From NCBI GenBank assembly GCA_011391125.1, contig JAABRE010000026.1, forward strand, positions 1-58,413: DNA of 58,413 nt. The letters run 5' to 3'. A program made the translations under genes and the position numbers. The DNA is from Synechococcales cyanobacterium S06. Lineage in GTDB: Bacteria; Cyanobacteriota; Cyanobacteriia; Cyanobacteriales; JAABRE01. The number at the start of each line of letters is the position of its first letter. The stretch's first letter is position 1. Below, piece by piece: positions 34,786 to 43,069 of this stretch. The notes beneath the pieces were generated by a model. The model saw only the letters and a program-made list of their open reading frames with translations, was not told where the DNA came from and ran no database searches.

Positions 34786-35098
34786 TTAGCTCGACAATTG
34801 AGTGACTAATTCGGCGATCGTGACACCAATTTTAGGGGAAACTTTACCCTCAATGGTTTTATACAACATTTCTGCATATATAGTGATTCCAATTAAGATT
34901 AAAACAGTTGAAAAATAGGTTCGTAGTTGCGCTTTAGCGCTTCTTAGGACTAAAGTCCAACAACAAACTAAAAACTTTTGTTTAATTTTTATTTGGAATT
35001 ACTATAAAATAAAACCCTAAAATAGTTAAATATTCGGTGTCTCGATCAAGTCCTTCTGATTGAATGAACATTTGATGATTTTCATGGGCTAATTCCGG
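34786..35098 (-). pseudogene. C-terminal gene remnant split by MITE copy B
   Basis: Reading right to left, 35098-35007 gives PELAHENHQMFIQ..DTEYLTILGFYF, and after the MITE the same protein-like text resumes as AEMLYKTIEGKVSPKIGVTIAELV and stops at 34786-34788. The join across the MITE is smooth, so the element inserted in a coding region. The family is not recognised and no intact start is visible. Confidence 0.45.
34879..35006 (+). mobile_element. MITE copy B (128 bp), identical to copy A
   Basis: Same terminal repeats, length and sequence as the copy at 21779-21906, in the same orientation. Full identity at 13 kb distance implies recent movement or gene conversion. It interrupts a gene remnant. 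Confidence 0.88.
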
Positions 35099-35175
35099 CT
35101 AATGGTACAATTACTTTTTTGAACATATCGCTAATATTTATCAATAAATTTTGGTCATTTATTAGCCTACACTTA

Positions 35176-35361
35176 TTAATAATCTTTAGTAATAAATTGA
35201 TAACTTAATTCGCCATTACTTGAAATAAACCTCTGCAGCCAGGCGATCGCTTCTTGGTAAATTGCCTTAGAATTACCGTTACTGAGGTCATATCCCCCAT
35301 AATTAACAGGATTTCATCAGCCAGCTTTAGTAAAATTTGCCGACGAGTGAACTGTTCACCC
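35176..35361 (-). pseudogene. Decayed coding fragment, frameshifted
   Basis: The minus strand reads GEQFTRRQILLKLADEILL, then after a frame change GNSKAIYQEAIAWLQRFI..GELSYQFITKDY and a stop at 35176-35178. Both parts look like genuine protein; the family is not recognised. The rest of the 773-base gap (34743-35515) has no intact gene. Confidence 0.4.
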
Positions 35362-35515
35362 CTAATTTATTGCTAATATATTTTAATTACTTTAACGATT
35401 AAAATACAAAATGACTTGCTATTTATTAGGAATCTTTATTAATATTTGTAATATTTCTTTGTCTCTAAGTGAAATTGGCCGATAAAATAGGATCAATGTC
35501 TATTTCGCATAAATT

Positions 35516-35980
35516 ATGGAAGGCCGTATCGAAGTTAAAACCAAACTCAATGAAGTGTTGAAAATTGAGCTCACAGCTATTAACCAATTTTTTCTTCATG
35601 CTAGAATGGCTAAAAATTGGGGATTGGAACAGTTAAATCAATCTGAGTATCGTTACTCAATTAAAGCGATGAAACAAGCTGATCAGGTGATCGAACGAGT
35701 CTTGTTTCTGGAAGGTTTGCCGAATCTGCAAAATCTGGGTAAACTTTTTATTGGCGAAAATGTACCAGAAATTTTGCAAAATGATTTAACTATTTGTACC
35801 GAAATTCGTCAAAATATGACTGATGCAATCAATCTTTGTGAAAGTGTTCAAGATTATGTTAGTCGGGAGTTACTTGAAGAACTTTTGGAACAAACTGAAG
35901 CACAAATAGATTGGCTAGAATCTCAGCAATGGTTAATGGCCAATTCTGGTCTGGAAAATTATCTACAATCAATGATTTAA
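35516..35980 (+). CDS. bfrB: Bacterioferritin subunit, heme-ligand type (BfrB-like)
   Basis: 154 residues of the ferritin four-helix bundle. The heme-ligand Met is kept (KAMKQAD), but ferroxidase ligands are lost: Glu51 and His54 are Ala and Gln in that same segment, and Glu127 and His130 are Thr and Gln in [10 protein letters not shown]. Glu18 (KIELTAINQ) and the helix-D region remain. This subunit should bind heme at a dimer interface but not oxidise iron by itself. It is 13 bases upstream of the complementary gene. In Synechocystis the two types are both needed for iron storage; naming follows that scheme. Confidence 0.85.
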   Translation: MEGRIEVKTKLNEVLKIELTAINQFFLHARMAKNWGLEQLNQSEYRYSIKAMKQADQVIERVLFLEGLPNLQNLGKLFIGENVPEILQNDLTICTEIRQNMTDAINLCESVQDYVSRELLEELLEQTEAQIDWLESQQWLMANSGLENYLQSMI

Positions 35981-35993
35981 GGGAAGACAAATA

Positions 35994-36461
35994 ATGAAAG
36001 GTCAAGACAAGGTTGTACAACAGTTACAAAAATTACTGCGGGGTGAATTAGCTGCTAGGGATCAATATTTTACCCATTCTCGGATGTATGCAGATTGGGG
36101 TTTAACTAAGTTATTTGAACGGATTGACCATGAAATGCAGGATGAAACAACTCATGCTGCTAAATTGATCGAACGAATCTTGTTTTTGGAAGCAACGCCA
36201 GATTTATCCCAACAAGATGGTTTAAATATTGGCAAAACTGTACCGGAAATGCTCCAAAATGACCTTGATTATGAGTATCAAGTAATAGCAAATCTCAAGG
36301 AGGCGATCGCCATTTGTGAACAAGAACAAGATTATCAATCGAGGGAAATTCTCAAACTAATTTTAGCGGAAACTGAAGACGATCACACCTATTGGTTAGA
36401 GAAACAATTAGGATTAATCGACAAAATTGGCTTGCAAAATTACCTGCAATCTCAAATATAA
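35994..36461 (+). CDS. bfrA: Bacterioferritin subunit, ferroxidase type (BfrA-like)
   Basis: 155 residues. Ferroxidase ligands are present: Glu18 (RGELAARDQ), Glu51 and His54 in [17 protein letters not shown], and Glu127 with His130 in [11 protein letters not shown]. The heme-binding Met52 is Thr. It is thus the mirror image of the preceding subunit, and a mixed 24-mer would combine iron oxidation with heme. It follows the first gene by 13 bases with a GGGAAGA leader; a hairpin terminator follows. Confidence 0.87.
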   Translation: MKGQDKVVQQLQKLLRGELAARDQYFTHSRMYADWGLTKLFERIDHEMQDETTHAAKLIERILFLEATPDLSQQDGLNIGKTVPEMLQNDLDYEYQVIANLKEAIAICEQEQDYQSREILKLILAETEDDHTYWLEKQLGLIDKIGLQNYLQSQI

Positions 36462-36476
36462 AAGTTAACCCGGTAA

Positions 36477-36536
36477 GGTGGGCAAATTTAATCAGATTTA
36501 GCTTAAAAGCTAAGAGTAAACGTAAATTTGCCCACC
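36477..36536. terminator. Two-way hairpin terminator between bfrA and bfd
   Basis: Perfect 14-bp arms GGTGGGCAAATTTA and TAAATTTGCCCACC enclose a 32-base centre with its own GCTTAAAAGC stem. It lies between two converging genes. Confidence 0.7.
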
Positions 36537-36560
36537 CTACAAAGTAACTTATTAAGCATA

Positions 36561-36761
36561 TTATTGACAACTAAAATTACGACAAGTATCTGAATTAACA
36601 TTAATTGCTTCCTGTAAAATTTGGTTAGCATAATCTTGACAACAACCACATTGATTACCAACCTGCATAGATTCTCTCAGCATTTTCATTGAACAAATCC
36701 CCTGTTTAGGCGCTTCTTGAATATCTTTATCGGTAATACCATGACAGATACAGACGTACAT
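36561..36761 (-). CDS. bfd: Bacterioferritin-associated ferredoxin
   Basis: 66 residues with the BFD-like 2Fe-2S domain: YVCICHGITDKDI at the start and NQCGCCQDYA further on, giving the C-x-C ... C-x-x-C arrangement. In other bacteria Bfd reduces the heme of bacterioferritin to release stored iron. It converges on the bfr pair, and a Fur-box-like site lies upstream, fitting induction under iron shortage. Confidence 0.9.
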   Translation of the reverse strand: MYVCICHGITDKDIQEAPKQGICSMKMLRESMQVGNQCGCCQDYANQILQEAINVNSDTCRNFSCQ

Positions 36762-36819
36762 CGGTTTATTCCCCTTATTTTTAGATATTTGTAAACTAAT
36801 TGATCAATATTAATTGCAA

Positions 36820-36838
36820 CTTATTCTCATTATGAATA
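36820..36838 (-). promoter_or_regulatory. Fur-box-like operator upstream of bfd
   Basis: CTTATTCTCATTATGAATA on the plus strand reads TATTCATAATGAGAATAAG on the minus strand, matching the AATGAGAAT core of Fur sites. It is 59 bases upstream of the bfd start. Confidence 0.5.
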
Positions 36839-36973
36839 AAAAAAATTTTCTTGTCAAGTATTATTTTAAAAAAGTTACTAATTAGTTTTTTAACTCAAAA
36901 TAGGCTAAAAGATGCACTTTGTGAAAAGATACTGGCCTATCAACAACAACATAAAACAATTGCGAATCGCAAT

Positions 36974-37101
36974 TATAGTAATTCCCAATAAAAATTAAAC
37001 AAAAGTTTTTAGTTTGTTGTTGGACTTTAGTCCTAAGAAGCGCTAAAGCGCAACTACGAACCTATTTTTTAACTGTTCTAATCTTAATTGAAATTACTAT
37101 A
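36974..37101 (-). mobile_element. MITE copy C (128 bp), inverted
   Basis: TATAGTAATTCC..GAAATTACTATA ends and the same internal palindromes as copies A and B, in the opposite orientation, with a few substitutions. It ends six bases past the original stop of the broken HicA-like gene. Confidence 0.85.
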
Positions 37102-37106
37102 GTTAT

Positions 37107-37472
37107 TTATTCATAAAAATAAGGCCATAATTCTGAAGGAGAAATATATTTAGTTGTCTGTCTAAAAATTGCCCGACAAGTACCAGTATCTAATTGTTTA
37201 TGATTAGGAATAGTTAAACTTTCTTTTCCTGTAAGTAGGTAGTCATAAATAAAAGCTCAATGAATAAAGGTTCGTAGTTGCGCTTTAGCGCTCCTAGACT
37301 TAATTACGAAGTCAAAAGATACTTTTGCATTTTTACGTTTAATTGTAACCACCGACTTAATACCATTACGTCGCAATTTAAGATGACTTCCTTTCTGACT
37401 ATAAACCTGAAAGCCAAAATTAGCTAAAATATTAAGAACTTGTATTCCCGATAATTTTTTAAGTTTAGGCAT
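37107..37472 (-). pseudogene. HicA-like (YcfA) toxin gene, interrupted
   Basis: It starts MPKLKKLSGIQVLNILANFGF..SQKGSHLKLRRN, the HicA N-terminal half with its catalytic-type GSHxK. Then about 45 foreign codons follow, including a MITE-interior fragment (GCGCTTTAGCGC at 37280-37291), and a TGA at 37257-37259. In the same frame after the stop, the true C terminus resumes: KESLTIPNHKQLDTGTCRAI..ISPSELWPYFYE, ending at 37107. The gene is thus split by an insertion and the toxin is probably dead. It overlaps the antitoxin gene by 8 bases. Confidence 0.75.
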
Positions 37473-37704
37473 ATTCGGGTTGTAATTCAAAAGTAATCAT
37501 TAAACAAGGGTTTTTAACTAATCCTAATTCCTCTAAATTTTCATCTTCTAAATGTAAGGATACGGCTTCTTGTAAATTATTAACAACTTCATCTAAAGTT
37601 GCTCCCTGAGTTACCACAGAAATGTCCCAGCATTCGGCTATATAACCACTATTTTCCCCTTTACGAATAAAGGCTTTAATATTTTGCTGTAATTGATTCA
37701 TCAT
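37465..37704 (-). CDS. HicB-like antitoxin
   Basis: 79 residues of the HicB/UPF0150 fold: FIRKGENSGYIAECWDISVVTQGATLDEVVNNLQEAV, then acidic DENLEELGL. It lies just upstream of, and overlaps, the interrupted HicA-like gene. With the toxin broken it may be a relic, or may still repress its own promoter. Confidence 0.8.
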   Translation of the reverse strand: MMNQLQQNIKAFIRKGENSGYIAECWDISVVTQGATLDEVVNNLQEAVSLHLEDENLEELGLVKNPCLMITFELQPEYA

Positions 37705-37791
37705 TGTTAATGTATCTTGAAAATATTTTTATCTTAACACAAGAAAAGAGACGTTATCTTAACGTCTCTTTTGAGGATTAAGTATTTATAC

Positions 37792-38865
37792 TTAACGAAC
37801 TGAACCTACAGGTTGAGCAGGAAGGGGTTTCATTAAGTACAAGTTCACGAATTGCCAACCGTTAGATAAGAAAACGGGTAATTTTTGCAATCCTTTGATG
37901 AATCCCGGTGCCTTTGACGCATCGATCGCCCGTAATTTTTCGTTATTGCTGACGCAAGTTTCTAGGCGATCATAAAATTCAGGTTTATTGACATCTAAAA
38001 CGATGGGGAAAACTCTTCCGGCCGTTTCATTAGTCTTCTCAATGACCAATTTATCGTATTCTCTCGCGTCTAAACCGAGAGTGGCATAAAAATCAGCACG
38101 TTGACAGTCGTTCAGATACATGGTTGCGAAAACTGACAACAAGAAAAAACGGGACCAAAGACGTGCTTTCCAGTCATTTAAAAACTGGGGTTGAGCTTGG
38201 AGAATTGCGTCGAAGAAATCACCATGACGGTTTTCGTCTTGACACCAGTTTTCAAAGAAGCAGAAAATGGGATAAATTCTGTCTTCGGGGTGCTGCTCTA
38301 AATGGCGATAAATGGTAATATAGCGCCAATAGCCGATTTTTTCCGATAAATAGGTAGCGTAGAAGATGAATTTAGGCTTAAAGAAGGTATAAGTATGATT
38401 CTTGGTCAGAAAACCTAAATCTAAAGACAGGTTAAAATCTGACAAAGCCTTGTTTAAGAAACCAGCATGACGAGCTTCATCTCTGGACATGAGGTTGAAA
38501 CATTCTGCCAATAAAGGACTGGTGTCTTTTAAGCGTCTTCCTAATTCTTTATACAATAAGAAACCAGAAAATTCTGCCGTGCAGGATCTTTCCAGAAATT
38601 CGACGAATAATCCGCGGGTTTTCTCGTCAAGATTGTCCCAAGACTGGTTAAATTTGTCGTCTCTGACAAAGTGATGACGATTGTAGTCAATTCTAAACTC
38701 CTCTAAAATCGCCCTTAATTCCTCTTCGTTAACGGAAATGTCCATTTTAGCCATTTCGTCGAAATCGGTGGTATAAAAGCGAGGGGTGAGAATTGTCTCT
38801 GCTGCTGGAGCTTTCACTCCGGGGCGTAATTCTTCAAATTCTGGTTTTGATAGGGTACTTACCAT
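37792..38865 (-). CDS. acsF: Mg-protoporphyrin IX monomethyl ester oxidative cyclase
   Basis: 357 residues, the aerobic diiron cyclase that builds the fifth ring of chlorophyll. Diiron ligands are in [28 protein letters not shown] and [12 protein letters not shown] (E-x-x-H pairs). The start [18 protein letters not shown] is highly conserved. It is oxygen-dependent and works in the membrane with a Ycf54-like partner, which is not seen here. Length and motifs are normal. Cyanobacteria often have two copies with different oxygen responses; which one this is cannot be told. Confidence 0.95.
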   Translation of the reverse strand: MVSTLSKPEFEELRPGVKAPAAETILTPRFYTTDFDEMAKMDISVNEEELRAILEEFRIDYNRHHFVRDDKFNQSWDNLDEKTRGLFVEFLERSCTAEFSGFLLYKELGRRLKDTSPLLAECFNLMSRDEARHAGFLNKALSDFNLSLDLGFLTKNHTYTFFKPKFIFYATYLSEKIGYWRYITIYRHLEQHPEDRIYPIFCFFENWCQDENRHGDFFDAILQAQPQFLNDWKARLWSRFFLLSVFATMYLNDCQRADFYATLGLDAREYDKLVIEKTNETAGRVFPIVLDVNKPEFYDRLETCVSNNEKLRAIDASKAPGFIKGLQKLPVFLSNGWQFVNLYLMKPLPAQPVGSVR

Positions 38866-39368
38866 ATTTTTTAGGAAAATTGCGTTTAAAACAGGTTATT
38901 TTTGATTGTAACTATGGATTGTCCTTTAGTGTAGCAAAATTTTCCCTTTTCTTGACATTTATTTTTATTTAACAAAATTGTAAATTTTTGTTAATTTATT
39001 TATTTATGGGGACTTAAATGTGATGGGAATATTTTAAACTAAAAAATCTACACAAGAAAATCAAGGTCATTTCAGTTATCAGTTATCAGTTATCAGTTAT
39101 CAGTTATAGTAATTCCAAATAAAAATTAAACAATAAGTACCTAAGCAAAATTAATTGTGAAAAATAAAGACGGTTTGTTGTTGCGCTTTAGCGCTATCTA
39201 TAGCGCTAAAGCGCAACAACGAACCTATTTTTTACTATTCTAATCTTAATTGGAATTACTATAACAGTAGTGGTTAACGGCCGTTAACCCCTATAAACAC
39301 GACCTTTACTAAACGATGTCTTTTTATGCCCAGTCTAACAATACACAAACAATTTGGCCTTCACCGAT
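38866..39368. other. Repeat-filled gap between acsF and the PCP_red gene
   Basis: 503 bases. It holds an AT-rich acsF leader, a TTATCAG heptamer tract at 39073-39106, MITE copy D, and TAACGGCCGTTAACC (39274-39288), a short palindrome also seen near 45428. No gene is visible. Confidence 0.7.
39105..39263 (-). mobile_element. MITE copy D (159 bp variant)
   Basis: Ends TATAGTAATTCC and GGAATTACTATA match the other copies. The centre differs: it has a long near-perfect palindrome, TTGTTGCGCTTTAGCGCT and AGCGCTAAAGCGCAACAA. It seems to have inserted at the edge of the heptamer tract. Confidence 0.8.
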
Positions 39369-39554
39369 TTATTGCCCAAATTCAACCCTAGCTTGTTCGA
39401 CTATTTCCGCAGTAACGATATATTCGTCAGCAGCTCGGGCTAATTCCTCAATGCGTTGACGAGCTTGACTGCGCACAAAAAAAGGTATATTTTTAAACTT
39501 AATTTGTGCTTCTTTTGTCCATTCTAATTCCTCATTAAATTCGACATTTTCCAT
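39369..39554 (-). CDS. Stand-alone PCP_red-domain protein
   Basis: 61 residues matching the C-terminal PCP_red domain of the light-independent protochlorophyllide reductase subunit Chl[31 protein letters not shown], then [14 protein letters not shown]. As a free small protein it is found in cyanobacteria; function unproven, but the domain binds near protochlorophyllide in ChlB. It lies between acsF and kaiC on the same strand. Confidence 0.8.
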   Translation of the reverse strand: MENVEFNEELEWTKEAQIKFKNIPFFVRSQARQRIEELARAADEYIVTAEIVEQARVEFGQ

Positions 39555-39591
39555 GACAAAAAACCTCTTTTATTTGTTAATTAAAAATCGT

Positions 39592-39657
39592 GGTGGGTTA
39601 TGGCTGTTTTTTCGTTGGCTGGTTAGGCTTAATTCACTTTTCGCAATCTAACCCACC
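39592..39657. repeat. GGTGGGTTA/TAACCCACC hairpin after kaiC
   Basis: Arms at 39592-39600 and 39649-39657, 22 bases past the kaiC stop. Probable terminator of the kai transcript. Confidence 0.7.
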
Positions 39658-39678
39658 CCCAAATTTAATTGTCAATGG

Positions 39679-41199
39679 CTAAACTCCGTTTTCAAATAAA
39701 CTACTTAAGCGATCAACTTCGGTTTGAGCAATGTACATTGGTGTACCAGAAATAATACCAGTAACGTTACGGAAAGGTTTACCAATGTGCATACCTTTAC
39801 CATCAATAGAAAACTCCTTAATATCCTTATCGTGCATTGATCCGCGCATTTTTAAAACGGTAATTCCGCGACGCATTTCACCATACATTTCCACATATCT
39901 TAGCAAAATAATTGAGTCAGTAATAGTAGAAATATGACCTTCGGTAATGGAAGAACCTCCCATTAAATTCGGGGTGGTGGAAGTAAATAAACCGCCGATT
40001 TCTTGCTGTTTAATAAACGAGGTTAAACCAATAATAAATTCCCGAAAACCTTTTAAATTTGAAACCCTTTCTAAAGCTGATAAACTGTCAACTGCGACTC
40101 GATTGGGTTTAAATTCTTCGATGGTATTTTTCATATTAATTAAATGGTTTTCTAACCCCGTCGTTTCCGGGTAACGACAAACTACTTTGAGTTGGCCTTC
40201 TTTTTCCATTTGGGCAAAGTTGACACCCCAACCGATCGCATTGCGGTACAATTGTTCGCGACTTTCTTCAAAGGCAAAAACCAAACAACGTTCCCCACTT
40301 TGGACACCACCGGCCATAAACTCTGTCACCATCAGGGTTTTACCTGTTCCTGTTGCGCCAGAAACCAAGATAACCGAATCGCGGAAAAAACCACCACCAC
40401 ACATTTTATCCAATTCATGACTACCGGAAGTGATCCGAATATCGGATGAACTTTGCTCCAATTCGATCGCCGACAGGGGAATAATGACCATTCCTTGACC
40501 AGGAATAATGGTAAAGGGATACTCCCCTTTTTGGTGGTTTGTACCGCGATATTTAAGGATTTCAATGGTCCGACGGCGTTTTTCATCACTGAGAACATTG
40601 CGCAGAATTACCACGTTATCAGCGACAAATTCTTCGACTCCGTAACGACTGATTTCTCCATATTCATCGGTCCTTTCGGCCGTCATCACCGATGTTACCC
40701 CCAAATCCCGTAGTGCCGAAGCAATGACGAATAAGTCACTACGCACTTGGGCGCTGTCGGCCAAATGACTAAAAATTGCGCCTAAAGAGTCCATGGAAAC
40801 TCGTTTTGCGTTATGTTTACGGATGGCAAACTCAATTCTCGCCAACAAGGCGCTTAAATCATATTGTCCACTGACTAAGGGTTGGATGCCGGGTTGAGGA
40901 GAAGCATCAACAAAAGTCCATTTTCTGTCTTCTTCCCATTGGCTAATGTCCCAACCAAAACCTCGCATATTCCTTCTAATTGCCTGGGGTGGTTCTTCAA
41001 AGGTGACAAAAACTCCAGCTTCGCCTTTTTTAATCCCTTCCACCAAAAATTGACAAGCAAAAACGGTTTTGGAACTTCCTGCTGTACCTGAAATCAAGGT
41101 TGCTCTACCTAAAGGAAGTCCTCCTTCGGATAAAAAATCAAACCCCGGAATACCTGTTTCTAATTTTTCAATACCATCTAGTTCTAAATTTTGTACCAT
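39679..41199 (-). CDS. kaiC: Circadian clock ATPase/kinase KaiC, KaiC3 type
   Basis: 506 residues with tandem RecA-like CI and CII domains. Walker A loops are GTAGSSKT (38-45) and GATGTGKT (281-288). Catalytic Glu pairs are in TFEEPP (68-69) and AFEESRE (311-312). The CII phosphosites are kept: Ser424-Thr425 in HISTITDS, with Thr419 next to them, so it should autophosphorylate. The C-terminal tail (TPMYIAQTEVDRLSSLFENGV) lacks the Ser/Glu-rich end of KaiC1 and resembles KaiC3 of Synechocystis, as does EKLETGIPGFDFLSEGG. It lies 324 bases downstream of kaiB, an unusually wide gap. Confidence 0.9.
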   Translation of the reverse strand: MVQNLELDGIEKLETGIPGFDFLSEGGLPLGRATLISGTAGSSKTVFACQFLVEGIKKGEAGVFVTFEEPPQAIRRNMRGFGWDISQWEEDRKWTFVDASPQPGIQPLVSGQYDLSALLARIEFAIRKHNAKRVSMDSLGAIFSHLADSAQVRSDLFVIASALRDLGVTSVMTAERTDEYGEISRYGVEEFVADNVVILRNVLSDEKRRRTIEILKYRGTNHQKGEYPFTIIPGQGMVIIPLSAIELEQSSSDIRITSGSHELDKMCGGGFFRDSVILVSGATGTGKTLMVTEFMAGGVQSGERCLVFAFEESREQLYRNAIGWGVNFAQMEKEGQLKVVCRYPETTGLENHLINMKNTIEEFKPNRVAVDSLSALERVSNLKGFREFIIGLTSFIKQQEIGGLFTSTTPNLMGGSSITEGHISTITDSIILLRYVEMYGEMRRGITVLKMRGSMHDKDIKEFSIDGKGMHIGKPFRNVTGIISGTPMYIAQTEVDRLSSLFENGV

Positions 41200-41523
41200 T
41201 ATTGATTAAGTTTAATTTTATGAATACGAATAACGTTTCCTTGATAATTAGGGTTTACTGAAAAAAGCACAAAGCCATGTATATCAATACTTTCAAGTTG
41301 GTGGGACTTGATTTAAGTGCAAGGATTTCAACAAATAATAGTAAAAAACCTTACATTTACGGGGATTAATCAAGATTTTTGCTCGTCAAAAGACCCGGTC
41401 AAACTATCAACTATCAACTATCAACTATCAACTCACCCTCACCAGCCATTTATTCAGCAAACCCTAATTAATAACTATCCACTGTTAGCTATCAATTGTC
41501 AACTGTCCATTGTTAATTGACAA
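41200..41523. other. Long kaiB-kaiC spacer with heptamer repeats
   Basis: 324 bases. It contains ATCAACT heptamers (41405-41432) and related AACTGTC/TTAATTG stretches near 41470-41520. No credible gene; a plus-strand frame at 41317-41520 is only repeat. It may hold a separate kaiC promoter, but I see no clear one. Confidence 0.6.
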
Positions 41524-41826
41524 TTAGCGATCGAAAATTTCATCTTGTGAGAATTTAGGTACTAAGTCTAACCCTAATAACACCATTTCCACATTGGACA
41601 TATCACCAATAATCCTTTGTAAAGGGGGAGGTAATTGTTTAATCAGGGTGGGAGTGACTAAAATTTTTTCATCCTCGGCCAGTTGTGGCTGCTCCAAGAC
41701 ATCAACTATTTCTACGTTATATTGGTCCTGTAACTCTTCGTGACAAATGCGAAATAAATTGGCGATCGCCCTTTGAGAACGGGGAGTATTACCAGTAATA
41801 TAGAGTCTTAATAGATATTTTCTCAT
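41524..41826 (-). CDS. kaiB: Circadian clock protein KaiB
   Basis: 100 residues with the thioredoxin-like, fold-switching KaiB pattern: LRLYITGNTPRSQRAIANL, VEIVDVLEQPQLAEDEKILVTPTLIKQLPPP and RIIGDMSNVEMVLLGLDL. The C terminus is short and lacks the long acidic tail of KaiB1. Its ATG overlaps the kaiA-like stop (ATGA). It binds KaiC CI and, in characterised clocks, captures KaiA and CikA. Confidence 0.93.
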   Translation of the reverse strand: MRKYLLRLYITGNTPRSQRAIANLFRICHEELQDQYNVEIVDVLEQPQLAEDEKILVTPTLIKQLPPPLQRIIGDMSNVEMVLLGLDLVPKFSQDEIFDR

Positions 41827-42710
41827 AAATGGTTAGATTGGCGAGGATTATGGTTCATATTCATATTACTAAGGCCGATATAATATTTACGATAGTAGGA
41901 AGTGAGATAACCCATTAATTCTAATACCATTAAACGGCCTTCGCCAACATAAGCTTGAGCTTTAGCTAGGGTAGCATTTTCATTTTTTTTCTTCAAGGCA
42001 AAAGTGTGAATATCAATAATATCACGGGGACTAGCTTTCAAAAAACCTAATTTTTCTGAGAGAGTGCGCAATTTGTCACTAATATTATGGGAAACCTTAT
42101 AGGCTCTTTCGTCTAAAGCCAAATCCAGATAATTACCGTATTCTTGGACCATTTCTAGGAAAATATCTGGTAATCCGTCTTTAATGGATTGAGAACCAAA
42201 CATTCGAGCTGTTACATTAGTTTTAACTCCATTAGCAAACTCTTCTAAACTTTGAAATTCCTGTTGTTGTTGTTCGAGCTGACTTTTTTGTAGGTTAGCA
42301 AGATAAAGTTGCTTTTCAATCCCGGAACGAATAGCATAAATTAACAGATTGCGATCTAAATTTTGTTTTTTTAAATAACCATCAGCTCCTAACTGAAAGG
42401 ATTTGACAATCAGAGTTTCATCTTCACTACCCGTTTGAATAATAACGGGAGTTTGGGGAGCATTTTCCTTCACTTTTATTAAAGAACCAAGTCCACTGCT
42501 ATCCGGTAACATCAAATCAAGGAGAATCACATCAAAATTTTGTTGATTAATTTTTTCCAAAGCTTGAGTAAGTGTCTCAATCCAAGTAACCTCAAAGGAG
42601 ATACCTTCAGCCAATGAAGATTTAGTCGAAGTTGATAATAATTTTTTAATTAAGGTCGCATTGACGGGATTATCTTCAACTAATAAGATGGTACAGAGAT
42701 CACTGATCAT
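41823..42710 (-). CDS. kaiA3: KaiA3-type protein: intact receiver domain plus KaiA-like C-terminal bundle
   Basis: 295 residues. The N-terminal receiver (about 7-125) has every phosphotransfer residue: Glu12-Asp13 (LLVEDNP), Asp65 (ILLDLMLPD), Thr93 (IIQTGSEDE) and Lys114 (GYLKK). Canonical KaiA has a pseudo-receiver without these. A coiled linker (140-160) leads to a C-terminal domain (180-278) that aligns with the KaiA KaiC-binding four-helix bundle: PRDIIDIHTFALK matches the KaiA helix around IVEIHM, and EGRLMVLELMGYLTSYYRK matches the last helix. This chimera is the KaiA3 arrangement known from Synechocystis. The gene overlaps kaiB by four bases. Phosphorylation by a kinase is inferred. 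Confidence 0.8.
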   Translation of the reverse strand: MISDLCTILLVEDNPVNATLIKKLLSTSTKSSLAEGISFEVTWIETLTQALEKINQQNFDVILLDLMLPDSSGLGSLIKVKENAPQTPVIIQTGSEDETLIVKSFQLGADGYLKKQNLDRNLLIYAIRSGIEKQLYLANLQKSQLEQQQQEFQSLEEFANGVKTNVTARMFGSQSIKDGLPDIFLEMVQEYGNYLDLALDERAYKVSHNISDKLRTLSEKLGFLKASPRDIIDIHTFALKKKNENATLAKAQAYVGEGRLMVLELMGYLTSYYRKYYIGLSNMNMNHNPRQSNHL

Positions 42711-43069
42711 TTTTCCTTTTATTTACTCTAATAATTTTTTTCCTTTTCTCACCGACATTTTGCTCGTATTTTCAATATATTAATCCTGTTTAAGATCTCA
42801 ATTTTGACTCCTCTGGTTATTAAGTATAAATTCTTAAAAATCATTTAAGCTTATCTTATCTTTGTTGTCATAGCCGTTGACAGTTTTGATAAAAATGATC
42901 AACTATCCACGATCAACTATAGCATTTTTAGTTGACATTTTCCCTCTCTTTCCCCCTCTCCCTTTGGGATGAGGGGGGAGGGGGGTGAGGGGTAGATAAC
43001 ATTTAATCAGAAAATGCGATCGTCAACTATCAACTATCAACTATCTTACTTTTATTATTTAAAAAGTCT
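42711..43069. other. Divergent kaiA3/ctaA gap with repeats
   Basis: 359 bases shared by two divergent transcripts. It includes a C-rich CCCTC..GAGGG hairpin (42950-42995) and ATCAACT heptamers (42898-42918, 43021-43045), so the kaiA3 promoter probably lies near 42720-42880. I see no gene. Confidence 0.6.

Noticed and set aside
40187-41091. Plus-strand frames opposite kaiC
   Set aside because: Shadows of the conserved kaiC coding sequence.
41823-42710. Canonical KaiA
   Set aside because: The receiver has all phosphotransfer residues and the linker differs; only the C-terminal bundle is KaiA-like.
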